From: Amycolatopsis lurida
GTDB taxonomy: Bacteria > Actinomycetota > Actinomycetes > Mycobacteriales > Pseudonocardiaceae
Assembly: GCF_900105055.1 (NCBI RefSeq)
Contig: NZ_FNTA01000004.1
Location: 1,302,001-1,366,000, forward strand
Direction of reading: 5' to 3'
Length of the DNA stretch: 64,000 bases
In this document: positions 8,202 to 16,518 of the stretch, one piece after another
Position numbering within the stretch: position 1 is the first letter of the stretch
How the letters are laid out: each line of letters opens with the position of its first letter
Made by a program: the position numbers and the translations under genes
The notes under the pieces: model-generated
Databases searched by the model: none
Told to the model about the DNA's origin: nothing
What the model saw: only the letters and a program-made list of their open reading frames with translations

Positions 8202-8796
8202 GGCGCCTCCTTTTAGTCGCGATGCCGTCCAGAAGGATCCCGAGGTACTGCTGCGCGACGTCGTCCGCGCTCAGCGTGCCGCCGGGGTTGTACCAGCGCA
8301 CCGCCACCCAGACGGTGTCGCGGATGAACCGGTAGGTGAGTTCGACGTCGAGGTCCTCGCGGAACACGCCTGCCGCGATGCCGTCGGTGAGGATCCCGTT
8401 CCACAGCTTCCGGAATTCGGTGTTGCGGTCGTTGAGATAGTCGAACCGCGGCAGCTGCATCAGATGCTTCGCCTCGGACTGGTAGATCGCCACCTCGGCG
8501 GGCCGCCGGTGAATGGATTCGAACGACGCCACGACGACGGCTTCGAGTGTTTCCCTCGGGCCTTTCCCTTCCGCGACGATCTCGGCGTAGGCGCCGAAGA
8601 GCTCGTCGAGGAAGCCGGTGAGGATCTCGTCGGCCATCGACTCCTTCGAGTCGAAATGGTGGTACAGGCTGCCGGAAAGGATGCCCGCCGCGTCCGCGAT
8701 GTCCCGCACGGTGGTGGAGACGTAACCGCGCTCGGCGAACAGCTTCGCCGCCAAGGCGAGCAGTTCGGCGCGGCGGGACCCTGGACTGGCTTTCAT
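8194..8796 (-). CDS. kstR2: TetR regulator KstR2
   Basis: 200 aa TetR repressor of HIP-pathway genes. The helix-turn-helix region is TTVRDIADAAGILSGSLYHH, matching mycobacterial KstR2 nearly residue for residue; the C-terminal half keeps DRNTEFRKLW and FIRDTVWVAVRWY. The family's ligand is HIP-CoA, the FadD3 product, which releases it from DNA. The ATG at 8796 is chosen because gtgaggt sits just upstream; an earlier ATG at 8811 lies inside ipdF. It is encoded inside the operon it controls, so it is autoregulated through the site at 10733. Confidence 0.92.
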   Translation of the reverse strand: MKASPGSRRAELLALAAKLFAERGYVSTTVRDIADAAGILSGSLYHHFDSKESMADEILTGFLDELFGAYAEIVAEGKGPRETLEAVVVASFESIHRRPAEVAIYQSEAKHLMQLPRFDYLNDRNTEFRKLWNGILTDGIAAGVFREDLDVELTYRFIRDTVWVAVRWYNPGGTLSADDVAQQYLGILLDGIATKRRRRG

Positions 8797-8803
8797 CGTT
8801 ACC

Positions 8804-9571
8804 TCACGCATGCTGCGAACTCACGGACACGACCTCGCCGGTGAGGTACGACGAGTACTCACTGGCGAGGAACACCATCACATTCGCCACTTCCCAGGGT
8901 TCCGCCGCCCTCCCCGAGACCTCGCGCGCGGTGAGCTCGGTGAGCAGTTCCTCGCTGGTCACCTTGGCCAGGAACGGATGCATCGCCAGGCTCGGCGCGA
9001 CGGCGTTGACCCGGATGCCGTGTTCGGCGACGTCGACGGCCGCACATCGGGTGAGCGCCATGACCCCCGCCTTCGCGGCCGCGTAGTGGGCCTGCCCGGC
9101 CTGCGCGCGCCACCCGATCACCGACGCGTTGTTGACGATCACCCCGCCGTCGCCTTGGGCGATGAACCGGTTCACCACGGCCCGCGTCGCACGGAACGTG
9201 CCGTTGAGGGTCACGTCGATGACCCGCGACCATTCGTCGTCCGTCATGTCCACAAGGGACTTCGTGCCGCCGAGCCCGGCGTTGTTGATCAACACGTCGA
9301 TCCGGCCGTAGTGCGCCGCGGCCCCGTCGATGAGCGCCTGTACCTGGTCTTCCTGGGTGACGTCGCAGGGGATCGCGTGGACGTCACCGAGTTCGGCCGC
9401 CTTCTCGCCGAGGCGCCGCTCGTGCCAATCGCTGATCACGACACGGGCGCCTTCCTCCAGCGCGCGTTTCGCCACCGCGGAACCGATCCCGGTGCCGGCC
9501 GCCGCCGTCACCACGACCACCTTGTCCCGCAGGAGGTTCGCCCCCTCGGGGTACTTCGGCACCGGGATCAC
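8804..9571 (-). CDS. ipdF: Short-chain dehydrogenase IpdF
   Basis: 255 aa SDR oxidoreductase. The nucleotide-binding glycine motif is in TAAAGTGIGSAVAKR, NNAG lies near residue 95, and the catalytic set is Ser (NNASVIGW) with YAAAK. Sequence pattern and position match mycobacterial IpdF, which acts on hydroxylated HIP-CoA derivatives during beta-oxidation of the propionate arm. The GTG start overlaps the fadE30 stop as GTGA; kstR2 follows after 7 bases. Confidence 0.9.
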   Translation of the reverse strand: MIPVPKYPEGANLLRDKVVVVTAAAGTGIGSAVAKRALEEGARVVISDWHERRLGEKAAELGDVHAIPCDVTQEDQVQALIDGAAAHYGRIDVLINNAGLGGTKSLVDMTDDEWSRVIDVTLNGTFRATRAVVNRFIAQGDGGVIVNNASVIGWRAQAGQAHYAAAKAGVMALTRCAAVDVAEHGIRVNAVAPSLAMHPFLAKVTSEELLTELTAREVSGRAAEPWEVANVMVFLASEYSSYLTGEVVSVSSQHA

Positions 9572-10686
9572 GGGCGTACCTCCCTTGGCAGGCCGAGCAC
9601 CCGCTCGGCGATGACGTTGCGCTGGATCTCGTTGGAACCGCCGTAGATGGTGTCGGCCCGGGTGAAGAGGAAGAGCCGTTGCCAGGCGTCGAGCCCGTCT
9701 TCCGCGAGCATGCCCCGCGCGCCGCGGACGAGCATCGCGAGCTCCCCGAGGTCACGGTGCCAGTTCGCCCAGACCAGTTTGGACACTTCCGCCACGCCGG
9801 GCGACGAGTCTCCGAGCGTGCGGATCGCCTGCGCCCGCATGACCTCCAGGCCGACCCAGGCGCGGTCGATCCGTTCGGCGATCACCGGGTCGTCCGGCGC
9901 GATCCTGGTGAGTTCTTCGAGTTCCCGGCGGAACCCGACCTGCTGCCCGAGCGTCGCGACGCCACGCTCGAACGCGAGCGTGCCCATCGCCACCCGCCAG
10001 CCGTCACCGGGTTCACCGACGACGAGACCCTTCGCCGTGCGGGCACCGTCGAAGAAGACCTCGTTGAACTCCGAAGTCCCGGTGAGCTGCCGGATCGGCC
10101 GGACCTCCACTCCGGGCTGCCGCATCGGGACGAGCAAATAGGACAGTCCTTTGTGGCGTTTCGAGCCGGGTTCGGTGCGGGCCAGCACGAAACACCAATC
10201 GGCCACGTGTGCGAGCGACGTCCAGACCTTCTGGCCGTTCAGCACCCACTCATCGCCTTCGAGGGTCGCCGTGGTCGACACGGCGGCGAGGTCGGAGCCG
10301 GCGCCGGGTTCGGAATAGCCCTGGCACCACAGTTCCTCGACGGCCACGATCGGCGGCAAGAACCGCTCCCGCTGTTCCGGCGTCCCGAACGCGATCAGGG
10401 TCGGGCCGAGGAGTTCCTGCGCAAGGTGGCTGACTCTCGCCGGCGCACCCGCTCGCGCGTACTCCTCGTGGAACACGACCTGCTGTTCGAGTGTCGCGCC
10501 CTGGCCGCCGTGTTCGACCGGCCAGCCGACGCAGGTCCAGCCCGCCGCGGCGAGCCGCCGTTCCCACTCCACGCGTTCGTCGAAGGCCTCGTGCTCCCGG
10601 CCGGGACCGCCCAGACCGCGCAGTTCCGGCGGCAGGTTCTCCGCCAGCCAGGTGCGCACGCGGTCACGAAAACCGTCTTGGGCCAC
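9568..10686 (-). CDS. fadE30: Acyl-CoA dehydrogenase FadE30
   Basis: 372 aa flavoprotein dehydrogenase that introduces a double bond into the acyl-CoA arm of the HIP-CoA series. Family motifs are WCQGYSEPGAGSDLA, VLNGQKVWTS and the C-terminal IYGGSNEIQRNVIAERVLGL. The start is GTG with gaggagg a few bases upstream. First gene of the leftward KstR2-controlled operon; its promoter region is shared with fadD3. Confidence 0.9.
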   Translation of the reverse strand: MAQDGFRDRVRTWLAENLPPELRGLGGPGREHEAFDERVEWERRLAAAGWTCVGWPVEHGGQGATLEQQVVFHEEYARAGAPARVSHLAQELLGPTLIAFGTPEQRERFLPPIVAVEELWCQGYSEPGAGSDLAAVSTTATLEGDEWVLNGQKVWTSLAHVADWCFVLARTEPGSKRHKGLSYLLVPMRQPGVEVRPIRQLTGTSEFNEVFFDGARTAKGLVVGEPGDGWRVAMGTLAFERGVATLGQQVGFRRELEELTRIAPDDPVIAERIDRAWVGLEVMRAQAIRTLGDSSPGVAEVSKLVWANWHRDLGELAMLVRGARGMLAEDGLDAWQRLFLFTRADTIYGGSNEIQRNVIAERVLGLPREVRP

Positions 10687-10732
10687 GCCTGCCTCCTCTA
10701 GCCAAACCAGAGCCTGCTGCGTAGGCTACCCT

Positions 10733-10746
10733 ACCAAGCACTTGCT
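10733..10746. promoter_or_regulatory. KstR2 operator
   Basis: accaagcacttgct fits the published KstR2 consensus AnCAAGnnCTTGnT at every defined position. It lies between the divergent fadE30 and fadD3 starts, 12 bases before the fadD3 ATG, and should control both operons. Confidence 0.9.
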
Positions 10747-10758
10747 AGGGAGACTTCG

Positions 10759-12249
10759 ATGACTGAAGGAACCATCCCAGCGGCGCTCGACAGGGCCGCG
10801 GAGCGCTTCGCCGCGCGGGAAGCGCTGGTAGACGGCGAAGTCCGGCTCACCTACGCCGAACTCGCCCGCCGGGTGCGCCAGGCGGCGCGGTTCTTCGCGG
10901 GCCACGAACGGGTCGCGATCTGCTCCCCCAACACCTGGCACTGGGTCGTCGCCGGGCTCGGCGCGCTGTACGCCGGAGCGACGCTGATCCCGGTCAACAC
11001 CCGCTTCACAGCCCGCGAGACCGTCGACGTCCTCGAGCGCGCGAAGGTGTCCGCGCTGGCGATCACCGGCACGTTCCTCGGCACGGATCGGCTGACGGAC
11101 CTCGGCTCTTCCCGCCCCGGCGCCGTCCTGCGCATCCCTGTCGAAGGCGCCGAAGAACCTGTCGACGGTGTTACGGAATGGGATGCCCTCGCCGGTCTCG
11201 AAACCGATTTCACCAGTCCCGCGAAACCCGACCACGTCAGCGACATCCTGTTCACCTCCGGGACCACCGGCCGCAGCAAGGGCGCGATGAGCAGCCACCG
11301 CCAGGCGCTGAGCGTCGCCGAGGCCTGGGCCGACTGCGGTGGCCTGACCGAGGAAGACCGCTACCTCGTCATCAACCCGTTCTTCCACAGCTTCGGTTAC
11401 AAGGCGGGGATCCTCGCGGCCATCCTGCGCGGGGCGACGATCCTGCCGCAGCGCACCTTCGACGTCCGCGAAACCCTCCGCCTCGTCGAATCCGAGCGGA
11501 TCACGGTGCTTCCCGGCGCGCCGACGATCTATCAGGTCCTGCTGGACGCGCCCGAACGCGGGAACCACGATCTGTCCAGCCTCCGGCTCGCCGTCACCGG
11601 GGCGGCGACCGTGCCGGTCGCCTTGGTCGAGCGAATGCGGACAGAGCTGGGTTTCGACACCGTGCTCACCGCGTACGGGCTCACCGAGGCCGTGGTGGCC
11701 ACGATGTCCCGCCCCGAAGACGACGCGAAACTGGTGGCACATTTCTCCGGTCGTGCGACGGCGGGCTTCGAGGTGAAGCTCGGCGAGCTCGGCGAGGTCC
11801 TCCTGCGCGGGCCGAACGTGATGCTCGGTTATCTCGACGATCCGGAGGCCACGGCGGAAGCCATCGACGCCGACGGCTGGTTGCACACCGGCGACGTCGG
11901 GGTGCTCAACGAGCGCGGCTACCTGCGGATCGTCGACCGGATCAAGGACATGTACGTCTGCAAGGGATTCAACGTGTACCCGGCCGAGATCGAGCAGGCG
12001 CTCGGCTGGCTGGACGGCGTGGCGGAATCCGCGGTGATCGGTGTTCCCGACGCGGTGTACGGCGAGGCGGGCAAGGCCTACATCCGGCTTCGCCCCGGCG
12101 CCGAACTGTCCACTGAGGACGTCCTGGCGCACTGCAAAAGCAATCTGGCCAACTACAAACTCCCCCGGTACATCGAGTTCGTGGCGGAACTTCCGCGGAA
12201 CCTGTCGGGGAAGGTGCTGAAACGCGTGTTGCGGGAGGAGAACGGATGA
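10759..12249 (+). CDS. fadD3: HIP-CoA ligase FadD3
   Basis: 496 aa acyl-CoA synthetase that activates HIP, the C/D-ring remnant of steroids, to HIP-CoA. This is the entry step to the KstR2 pathway and makes the KstR2 inducer. ATP/AMP motif FTSGTTGRSKGAM is at about 165-177, YGLTE near 313 and GWLHTGD near 375; the C-terminal catalytic lysine is in NLSGKVLKR. The start follows tagggag. The end overlaps the crotonase gene by 4 bases (ATGA), beginning a chain of five coupled genes. Confidence 0.93.
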   Translation: MTEGTIPAALDRAAERFAAREALVDGEVRLTYAELARRVRQAARFFAGHERVAICSPNTWHWVVAGLGALYAGATLIPVNTRFTARETVDVLERAKVSALAITGTFLGTDRLTDLGSSRPGAVLRIPVEGAEEPVDGVTEWDALAGLETDFTSPAKPDHVSDILFTSGTTGRSKGAMSSHRQALSVAEAWADCGGLTEEDRYLVINPFFHSFGYKAGILAAILRGATILPQRTFDVRETLRLVESERITVLPGAPTIYQVLLDAPERGNHDLSSLRLAVTGAATVPVALVERMRTELGFDTVLTAYGLTEAVVATMSRPEDDAKLVAHFSGRATAGFEVKLGELGEVLLRGPNVMLGYLDDPEATAEAIDADGWLHTGDVGVLNERGYLRIVDRIKDMYVCKGFNVYPAEIEQALGWLDGVAESAVIGVPDAVYGEAGKAYIRLRPGAELSTEDVLAHCKSNLANYKLPRYIEFVAELPRNLSGKVLKRVLREENG

Positions 12250-13079
12250 CCGTCGAGTACGAGCGACGCGGGCCGGTGGCCGTCGTCACGATGAACCGGC
12301 CGGAGTACCGGAACGCGCAGAACTCGGCGATGACCTACGCGCTGGACGCGGCGTTCACCCGCGCTGTCGACGATCCCGAGGTCAAGGTGATCGTGCTGGC
12401 CGGCGCCGGGAAGCATTTCTCCGCCGGGCACGACATCGGGACGCCGGAGCGCGACGTGGACGTCTCGTTCGAGCGCAAGGCCGTCCTGTGGTGGGACCAT
12501 GTCGGCGCCGAGGGCGGTGATCAGCGGTTCGCCCGCGAGTCCGAGGTCTACCTCGGCATGTGCCGCCGGTGGCGCGAGATCCCGAAGCCGACCATCGCGA
12601 GCGTGCAGGGCGCGTGCATCGCGGGCGCGCTGATGCTGGCGTGGGTGTGCGACATGATCGTCGCCTCCGACGACGCGTTCTTCGCCGATCCCGTGGTACG
12701 TATGGGGATTCCCGGTGTCGAGTACTTCGCGCACCCGTGGGTCCTCGGTCCGCGCGCTGCCAAGGAGGTGCTGTTCACCGGTGAGCGCTTCACGGCGCAG
12801 CAGGCCAAGGAATGGGGCATGCTGAACCGCGTCGTCCCGCGCGCCGACCTCGAAACCGAGACGATGGCGCTGGCGGAGAAGATCGCGGTGATGCCGCGGA
12901 TGGGGCTCGCGCTCGCCAAGAAGGCCGTGAACCAGGCGGAAGACCTCATGGGGCTCCGGTCCGGAATGGACTCCGTGTTCGGTCTGCACCACTTCGCGCA
13001 CGCGCACAACGCCGAGGTTTCCGGCGGTGACTCGCTGGGCGGGCAGGACGCGCGCTCGATGCGTGACGCGAGTTCATGA
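12246..13079 (+). CDS. Enoyl-CoA hydratase/isomerase-family protein lacking the usual catalytic glutamates
   Basis: 277 aa crotonase-fold protein. The oxyanion-hole segment is present (KHFSAGHDI and GACIAGAL). The two glutamates of classical hydratases appear replaced: the CELA position reads LMLA and the QPE position reads DPV. It also carries an insertion with several Trp and acidic residues near 85-100. It is not EchA20, which is shorter and keeps a Glu; it may match the EchA13-like group reported beside fadD3 in some actinobacteria. Translationally coupled to fadD3 and fadE31, so it acts on a C/D-ring CoA ester. The reaction could be hydrolysis or isomerisation rather than hydration. Confidence 0.85.
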   Translation: MTVEYERRGPVAVVTMNRPEYRNAQNSAMTYALDAAFTRAVDDPEVKVIVLAGAGKHFSAGHDIGTPERDVDVSFERKAVLWWDHVGAEGGDQRFARESEVYLGMCRRWREIPKPTIASVQGACIAGALMLAWVCDMIVASDDAFFADPVVRMGIPGVEYFAHPWVLGPRAAKEVLFTGERFTAQQAKEWGMLNRVVPRADLETETMALAEKIAVMPRMGLALAKKAVNQAEDLMGLRSGMDSVFGLHHFAHAHNAEVSGGDSLGGQDARSMRDASS

Positions 13080-14212
13080 TGAACCTCGACCTGGATGAGC
13101 AGACGCTCGCCTTTTGTGACGAAGCCCGTGCCTGGCTCGCCGCGAACGTTCCCGCCGAGCCGCTGAAGTCGTTCGACACCGCCGAAGGATTCGCGCAGCA
13201 CCGCGAGTGGGAATCCCGGTTGGCCGACGCCCGGTGGTCCGTCGTCTCGTGGCCGCGCGAGTTCGGCGGGCGGGACGCGAGCCTGCTGGAGTGGGTGCTC
13301 TTCGAGGAGGAGTACTACGCGGCGGGAGCGCCGTTGCGAGTCAACCAGAACGGCCTCTTCATGCTCGCGCCGACACTGTTCTCCCATGGCACGGAAGAGC
13401 AGCAACGTCGCATCCTGCCGAAGATGGCGCGCTCCGAAGAGGTCTGGGCGCAGGCGTGGTCGGAACCCGAGGCGGGCAGCGACATCGCTGCGCTCCGGAG
13501 CACCGCGACCCGCTGCGACGGTGGCTGGCGGGTCAGCGGGCAGAAGACGTGGAGCTCGCGGGCGACCTTCGCGGACAAGGCGTTCGGGTTGTTCCGCAGT
13601 GACCCGGAGTCGGTGCGACACAAGGGGCTCACCTATCTGATGGTGGATCTGCGGGCCGAGGGCGTCACCGTCCGGCCCATCCCCCAGCTGGACGGTGAAC
13701 CGGGGTTCGCCGAGCTCTTCTTCGACGACGTCTTCGTCCCCGACCAGGACGTCATCGGCGCGCCCGGCGAAGGCTGGCGGGTCGCGATGACGACCGCGAA
13801 CAACGAACGCGGCCTGTCCTTGCGCAGCCCCGGCCGGTTCCTCGCCGCGGCCGACCGGCTGGTCTCGCTCTGGCACGACGCCGGGCAGCCGGCGCACACC
13901 GCGGACCGGGTCGCCGACGCATGGATCGGCGCGCGGGCCTATCAGCTGTACACCTTGGGCACGGTCACCCGGCTCTCCGAGGGGGCCGAGCTCGGCCCGG
14001 AGTCGAGTGTCAACAAGCTGTTCTGGTCGCACCTCGACGTCGCCCTGCACGAAACGGCGCTCGATGTCCTCGGCCCGGACGCCGAACTGCGGGGCGCCTG
14101 GAGTGATGGCTGGCTGTTCTCCCTGGCCGGGCCGATCTACGGCGGAACCGACCAGATCCAGCGGTCCATCGTCGCCGAACGGCTGCTCGGCCTGCCGAAG
14201 GGGGCTCGATGA
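13076..14212 (+). CDS. fadE31: Acyl-CoA dehydrogenase FadE31
   Basis: 378 aa full-length acyl-CoA dehydrogenase chain. Motifs include WAQAWSEPEAGSDIA, GQKTWSS and IYGGTDQIQRSIVAERLLGL near the C-terminus. By family precedent it pairs with a shorter partner chain (FadE32 or FadE33) to form an alpha2beta2 enzyme for ring-derived acyl-CoA esters. ATGA overlaps join it to both neighbours. Confidence 0.9.
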   Translation: MMNLDLDEQTLAFCDEARAWLAANVPAEPLKSFDTAEGFAQHREWESRLADARWSVVSWPREFGGRDASLLEWVLFEEEYYAAGAPLRVNQNGLFMLAPTLFSHGTEEQQRRILPKMARSEEVWAQAWSEPEAGSDIAALRSTATRCDGGWRVSGQKTWSSRATFADKAFGLFRSDPESVRHKGLTYLMVDLRAEGVTVRPIPQLDGEPGFAELFFDDVFVPDQDVIGAPGEGWRVAMTTANNERGLSLRSPGRFLAAADRLVSLWHDAGQPAHTADRVADAWIGARAYQLYTLGTVTRLSEGAELGPESSVNKLFWSHLDVALHETALDVLGPDAELRGAWSDGWLFSLAGPIYGGTDQIQRSIVAERLLGLPKGAR

Positions 14213-15138
14213 GGTTCGCACTCTCCGCCGAGCAAGAGCAGTTCTCCCGCAGCCTGCACGATCTTCTGTCCGGTGTGGACACGGACTCGGCCACTCGATC
14301 CTGGGCGTCGGGCGATCCCGGTCCCGGCCTCAAGATCTGGCGGCGGCTGGCCGAACTCGGCGTGACCGCGCTGGCGGTTCCCGAGAAGTACGACGGTCTC
14401 GGCGCCACGCCGGTGGATCTGGCCGTCGGTTTCGAACGGCTCGGCTATCACTGCGTTCCCGGGCCGTGGACCGACACCGTGGCCGTCCTGCCGTCCTTGC
14501 TCGACGACGAACTGCTGACGTCGGTCGCGTCCGGCGAGACGCTGGCGTCGGTGGCTTTCGCGCCGCAGGTGCCGTATGCCTTGGATTCCGACGTCGCGGA
14601 CGCGCGGCTCGCCGTCGAGAACGGCAGGCTGCGCGCCTTCACTCCCGGCTCACTTCTGTCCTCTATGGACGGATCACGGCGGCTATTCCCGCCCGTGACC
14701 GGGGACGATCTCGGCACGGCGCTCGACGCGGAGCGCGCGTTCGAACTGGGCTGTCTCGCCACCGCGGCGCAACTCCTCGGCGCGGGACGATGGCTGCTCG
14801 ACACGTCCGTCGCTTACGCCGCGCAACGCAAGCAATACGGCCGGGAGATCGGCGGCTACCAGGCGATCAAATACCTGCTCGCGGATGTCGCGACCGGGCT
14901 CGCGCTGGCCGAACCGCTGCTGTTCGGCGCGGCCGTCACGCTGGACCGGCGCGACGTCTCCGCGGCCAAGGTGGCGTGCGGCGACGCCGCGCATCTCGCC
15001 GCCCGGACCGGGCTGCAGGTGCACGGCGCGATCGGCTACACCGCGGAACACGCGCTCGGCCTGCGGCTGACCAGGGTCCGCGCGCTGGTCGGCGCGTGGG
15101 GCACGCCGCGGTTCCACCGGGAGCGGGTGCTGTCATGA
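14209..15138 (+). CDS. fadE32: Acyl-CoA dehydrogenase subunit FadE32
   Basis: 309 aa, shorter than standard acyl-CoA dehydrogenases, as usual for the partner subunits of steroid heterotetramers. The FAD-contact motif appears as KQYGREIGGYQAIKY (about 206-220), and the C-terminal helix lacks the GGSNEIQR-type motif. It probably forms a complex with FadE31 (family precedent). It overlaps both flanking genes by 4 bases. Confidence 0.88.
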   Translation: MRFALSAEQEQFSRSLHDLLSGVDTDSATRSWASGDPGPGLKIWRRLAELGVTALAVPEKYDGLGATPVDLAVGFERLGYHCVPGPWTDTVAVLPSLLDDELLTSVASGETLASVAFAPQVPYALDSDVADARLAVENGRLRAFTPGSLLSSMDGSRRLFPPVTGDDLGTALDAERAFELGCLATAAQLLGAGRWLLDTSVAYAAQRKQYGREIGGYQAIKYLLADVATGLALAEPLLFGAAVTLDRRDVSAAKVACGDAAHLAARTGLQVHGAIGYTAEHALGLRLTRVRALVGAWGTPRFHRERVLS

Positions 15139-16106
15139 CGTTCACCGCCGAACAGGACGCGCTGCGCGACAGCGTGCGGAAACTGCTGGACCGGGAAGCG
15201 GATCCCTGGCCGGAGCTGTGCGAGCAGATCGGGGTGGCGGCGCTGGCCGTTCCCGAGCGGTTCGGCGGGCTCGGCGCCGGGACCACGGAACTGCAGGTGG
15301 TCGCCGAAGAACTGGGCAGGGTCCTCGCCGACGTCCCGTTCCTCGGCTCGGCCGTGCTCGCCGTGCACGCCGTCCTGGCCACGGGCAACGACGAGGCTTG
15401 CGAGCGTCTGCTCCCCCGCCTCGCCGAGGGTGCCATCGGCGCGGTCGCCTGGGCCGATGCCGAAGGTCGCTGGGATGCTCCTGCCTGCCGCGTCGACGAT
15501 TCCGTGGTGGAGGGCGAGGCGCACTACGTCCTGCACGGCGACGAGGCCGAGATCCTGCTGGTCGCGACCGGCGGCTCGCTGTACGAAGTCACCGATGCGC
15601 GGCGAGAGCGGACTCCGGCGATGGACGAAACGCGGCGACTGGCGAGGGTTCGTTTCGACAATGCCCCTGCCCGGCTGATCGGCCCGGTCGACCTCGACGC
15701 GCTCAGGGACGTCGCGTGCGCCGTCCTGGCCGCGGAACAGGCCGGGGCCGCAGCACGGGCGTTGGAACTGACGGTGGAGTACAGCAAGCAACGGCACCAG
15801 TTCGGCAGGCCGATCGGCGGCTTTCAGGCGTTGAAGCACCGGATGGCGGATCTCCACGTCCTGGTGGAGACCGCGCGCTCGGCGGCCTACGCGGCTCCGC
15901 AGTCGAGCAGGCTGGCCGCGGTGGCCAAGGTGCACTGCTCGGAGGCGCTGGCGACGGTGGCGGGCGAGATGATCCAGCTGCACGGCGGGATCGCGATCAC
16001 CTGGGAGCATCCGGCGCACCGCTATTTCAAGCGGGCGCATGGCGCGGCGCACCTGTTCGGCTCGCCAGGAGACCACCTCGGACGGGTGCGACCGCCGTTA
16101 TCGTGA
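15135..16106 (+). CDS. fadE33: Acyl-CoA dehydrogenase subunit FadE33
   Basis: 323 aa. The ATG at 15135 overlaps the fadE32 stop (ATGA) and is preferred to a much longer open frame that begins inside fadE31. RHQFGRPIGGFQALKHRMAD (about 218-237) is the FAD-contact segment; ITWEHPAHRYFKRA lies at the end. Last gene of the rightward KstR2 operon. Likely a second partner chain for FadE31. Confidence 0.88.
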   Translation: MTFTAEQDALRDSVRKLLDREADPWPELCEQIGVAALAVPERFGGLGAGTTELQVVAEELGRVLADVPFLGSAVLAVHAVLATGNDEACERLLPRLAEGAIGAVAWADAEGRWDAPACRVDDSVVEGEAHYVLHGDEAEILLVATGGSLYEVTDARRERTPAMDETRRLARVRFDNAPARLIGPVDLDALRDVACAVLAAEQAGAAARALELTVEYSKQRHQFGRPIGGFQALKHRMADLHVLVETARSAAYAAPQSSRLAAVAKVHCSEALATVAGEMIQLHGGIAITWEHPAHRYFKRAHGAAHLFGSPGDHLGRVRPPLS

Positions 16107-16110
16107 GCCG

Positions 16111-16518
16111 GTGGAGTGCGCGATCTGTGCCAAGCACCGTGGTGAAGGCCCGCTGGTGGGGCCGGTCGTCTGGGCTGACGGCACGGTCGTCGTGTCGCAC
16201 CGGCCCGGCCGTTTTCCCGGGTACCTGTTCGTCGAGCCCCGGCGGCATGTGGCGGCGCTGGACGAGCTGACCCCGGACGAGGTCTCGGCGGTTTCGCGGG
16301 CGGCCTGGTGCGCGGCCAGGGGCCTGCGCGCGGAACTGGCTCCGGAGCACGTGTTCTCCGCCATCGCCGGGCGCAGCGTCGCGCATTTCCATCAGCACGT
16401 TTTCGTGCGGTACCGGGGAACGCCCTCGGAGCTCGGGTGGATGGACGGTCCCTCGTGGACAGGCGCGCCGGCCGCGGACATCCGCGCGCTGTGCGGCCGG
16501 CTGGCGGGTTACTTCTGA
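16111..16518 (+). CDS. HIT-family nucleotide-binding protein
   Basis: 135 aa histidine-triad protein. The catalytic triad HFHQHVF lies near residues 92-98 and an early C-x2-C (CAIC) could bind zinc. HIT proteins hydrolyse nucleotide phosphoramidates or related esters; the substrate here is unknown. The GTG at 16111 is 4 bases after fadE33, so it could be read through from the sterol operon. Its ribosome site is poor and the start is not certain. The 3' end overlaps the opposite-strand sigma gene by 10 bases. Confidence 0.82.
   Translation: MECAICAKHRGEGPLVGPVVWADGTVVVSHRPGRFPGYLFVEPRRHVAALDELTPDEVSAVSRAAWCAARGLRAELAPEHVFSAIAGRSVAHFHQHVFVRYRGTPSELGWMDGPSWTGAPAADIRALCGRLAGYF

Noticed and set aside
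14007..15134. N-terminal extension of fadE33
   Set aside because: It reads fadE31 and fadE32 in another frame; the ATG at 15135 with a 4-base overlap gives a normal FadE33.
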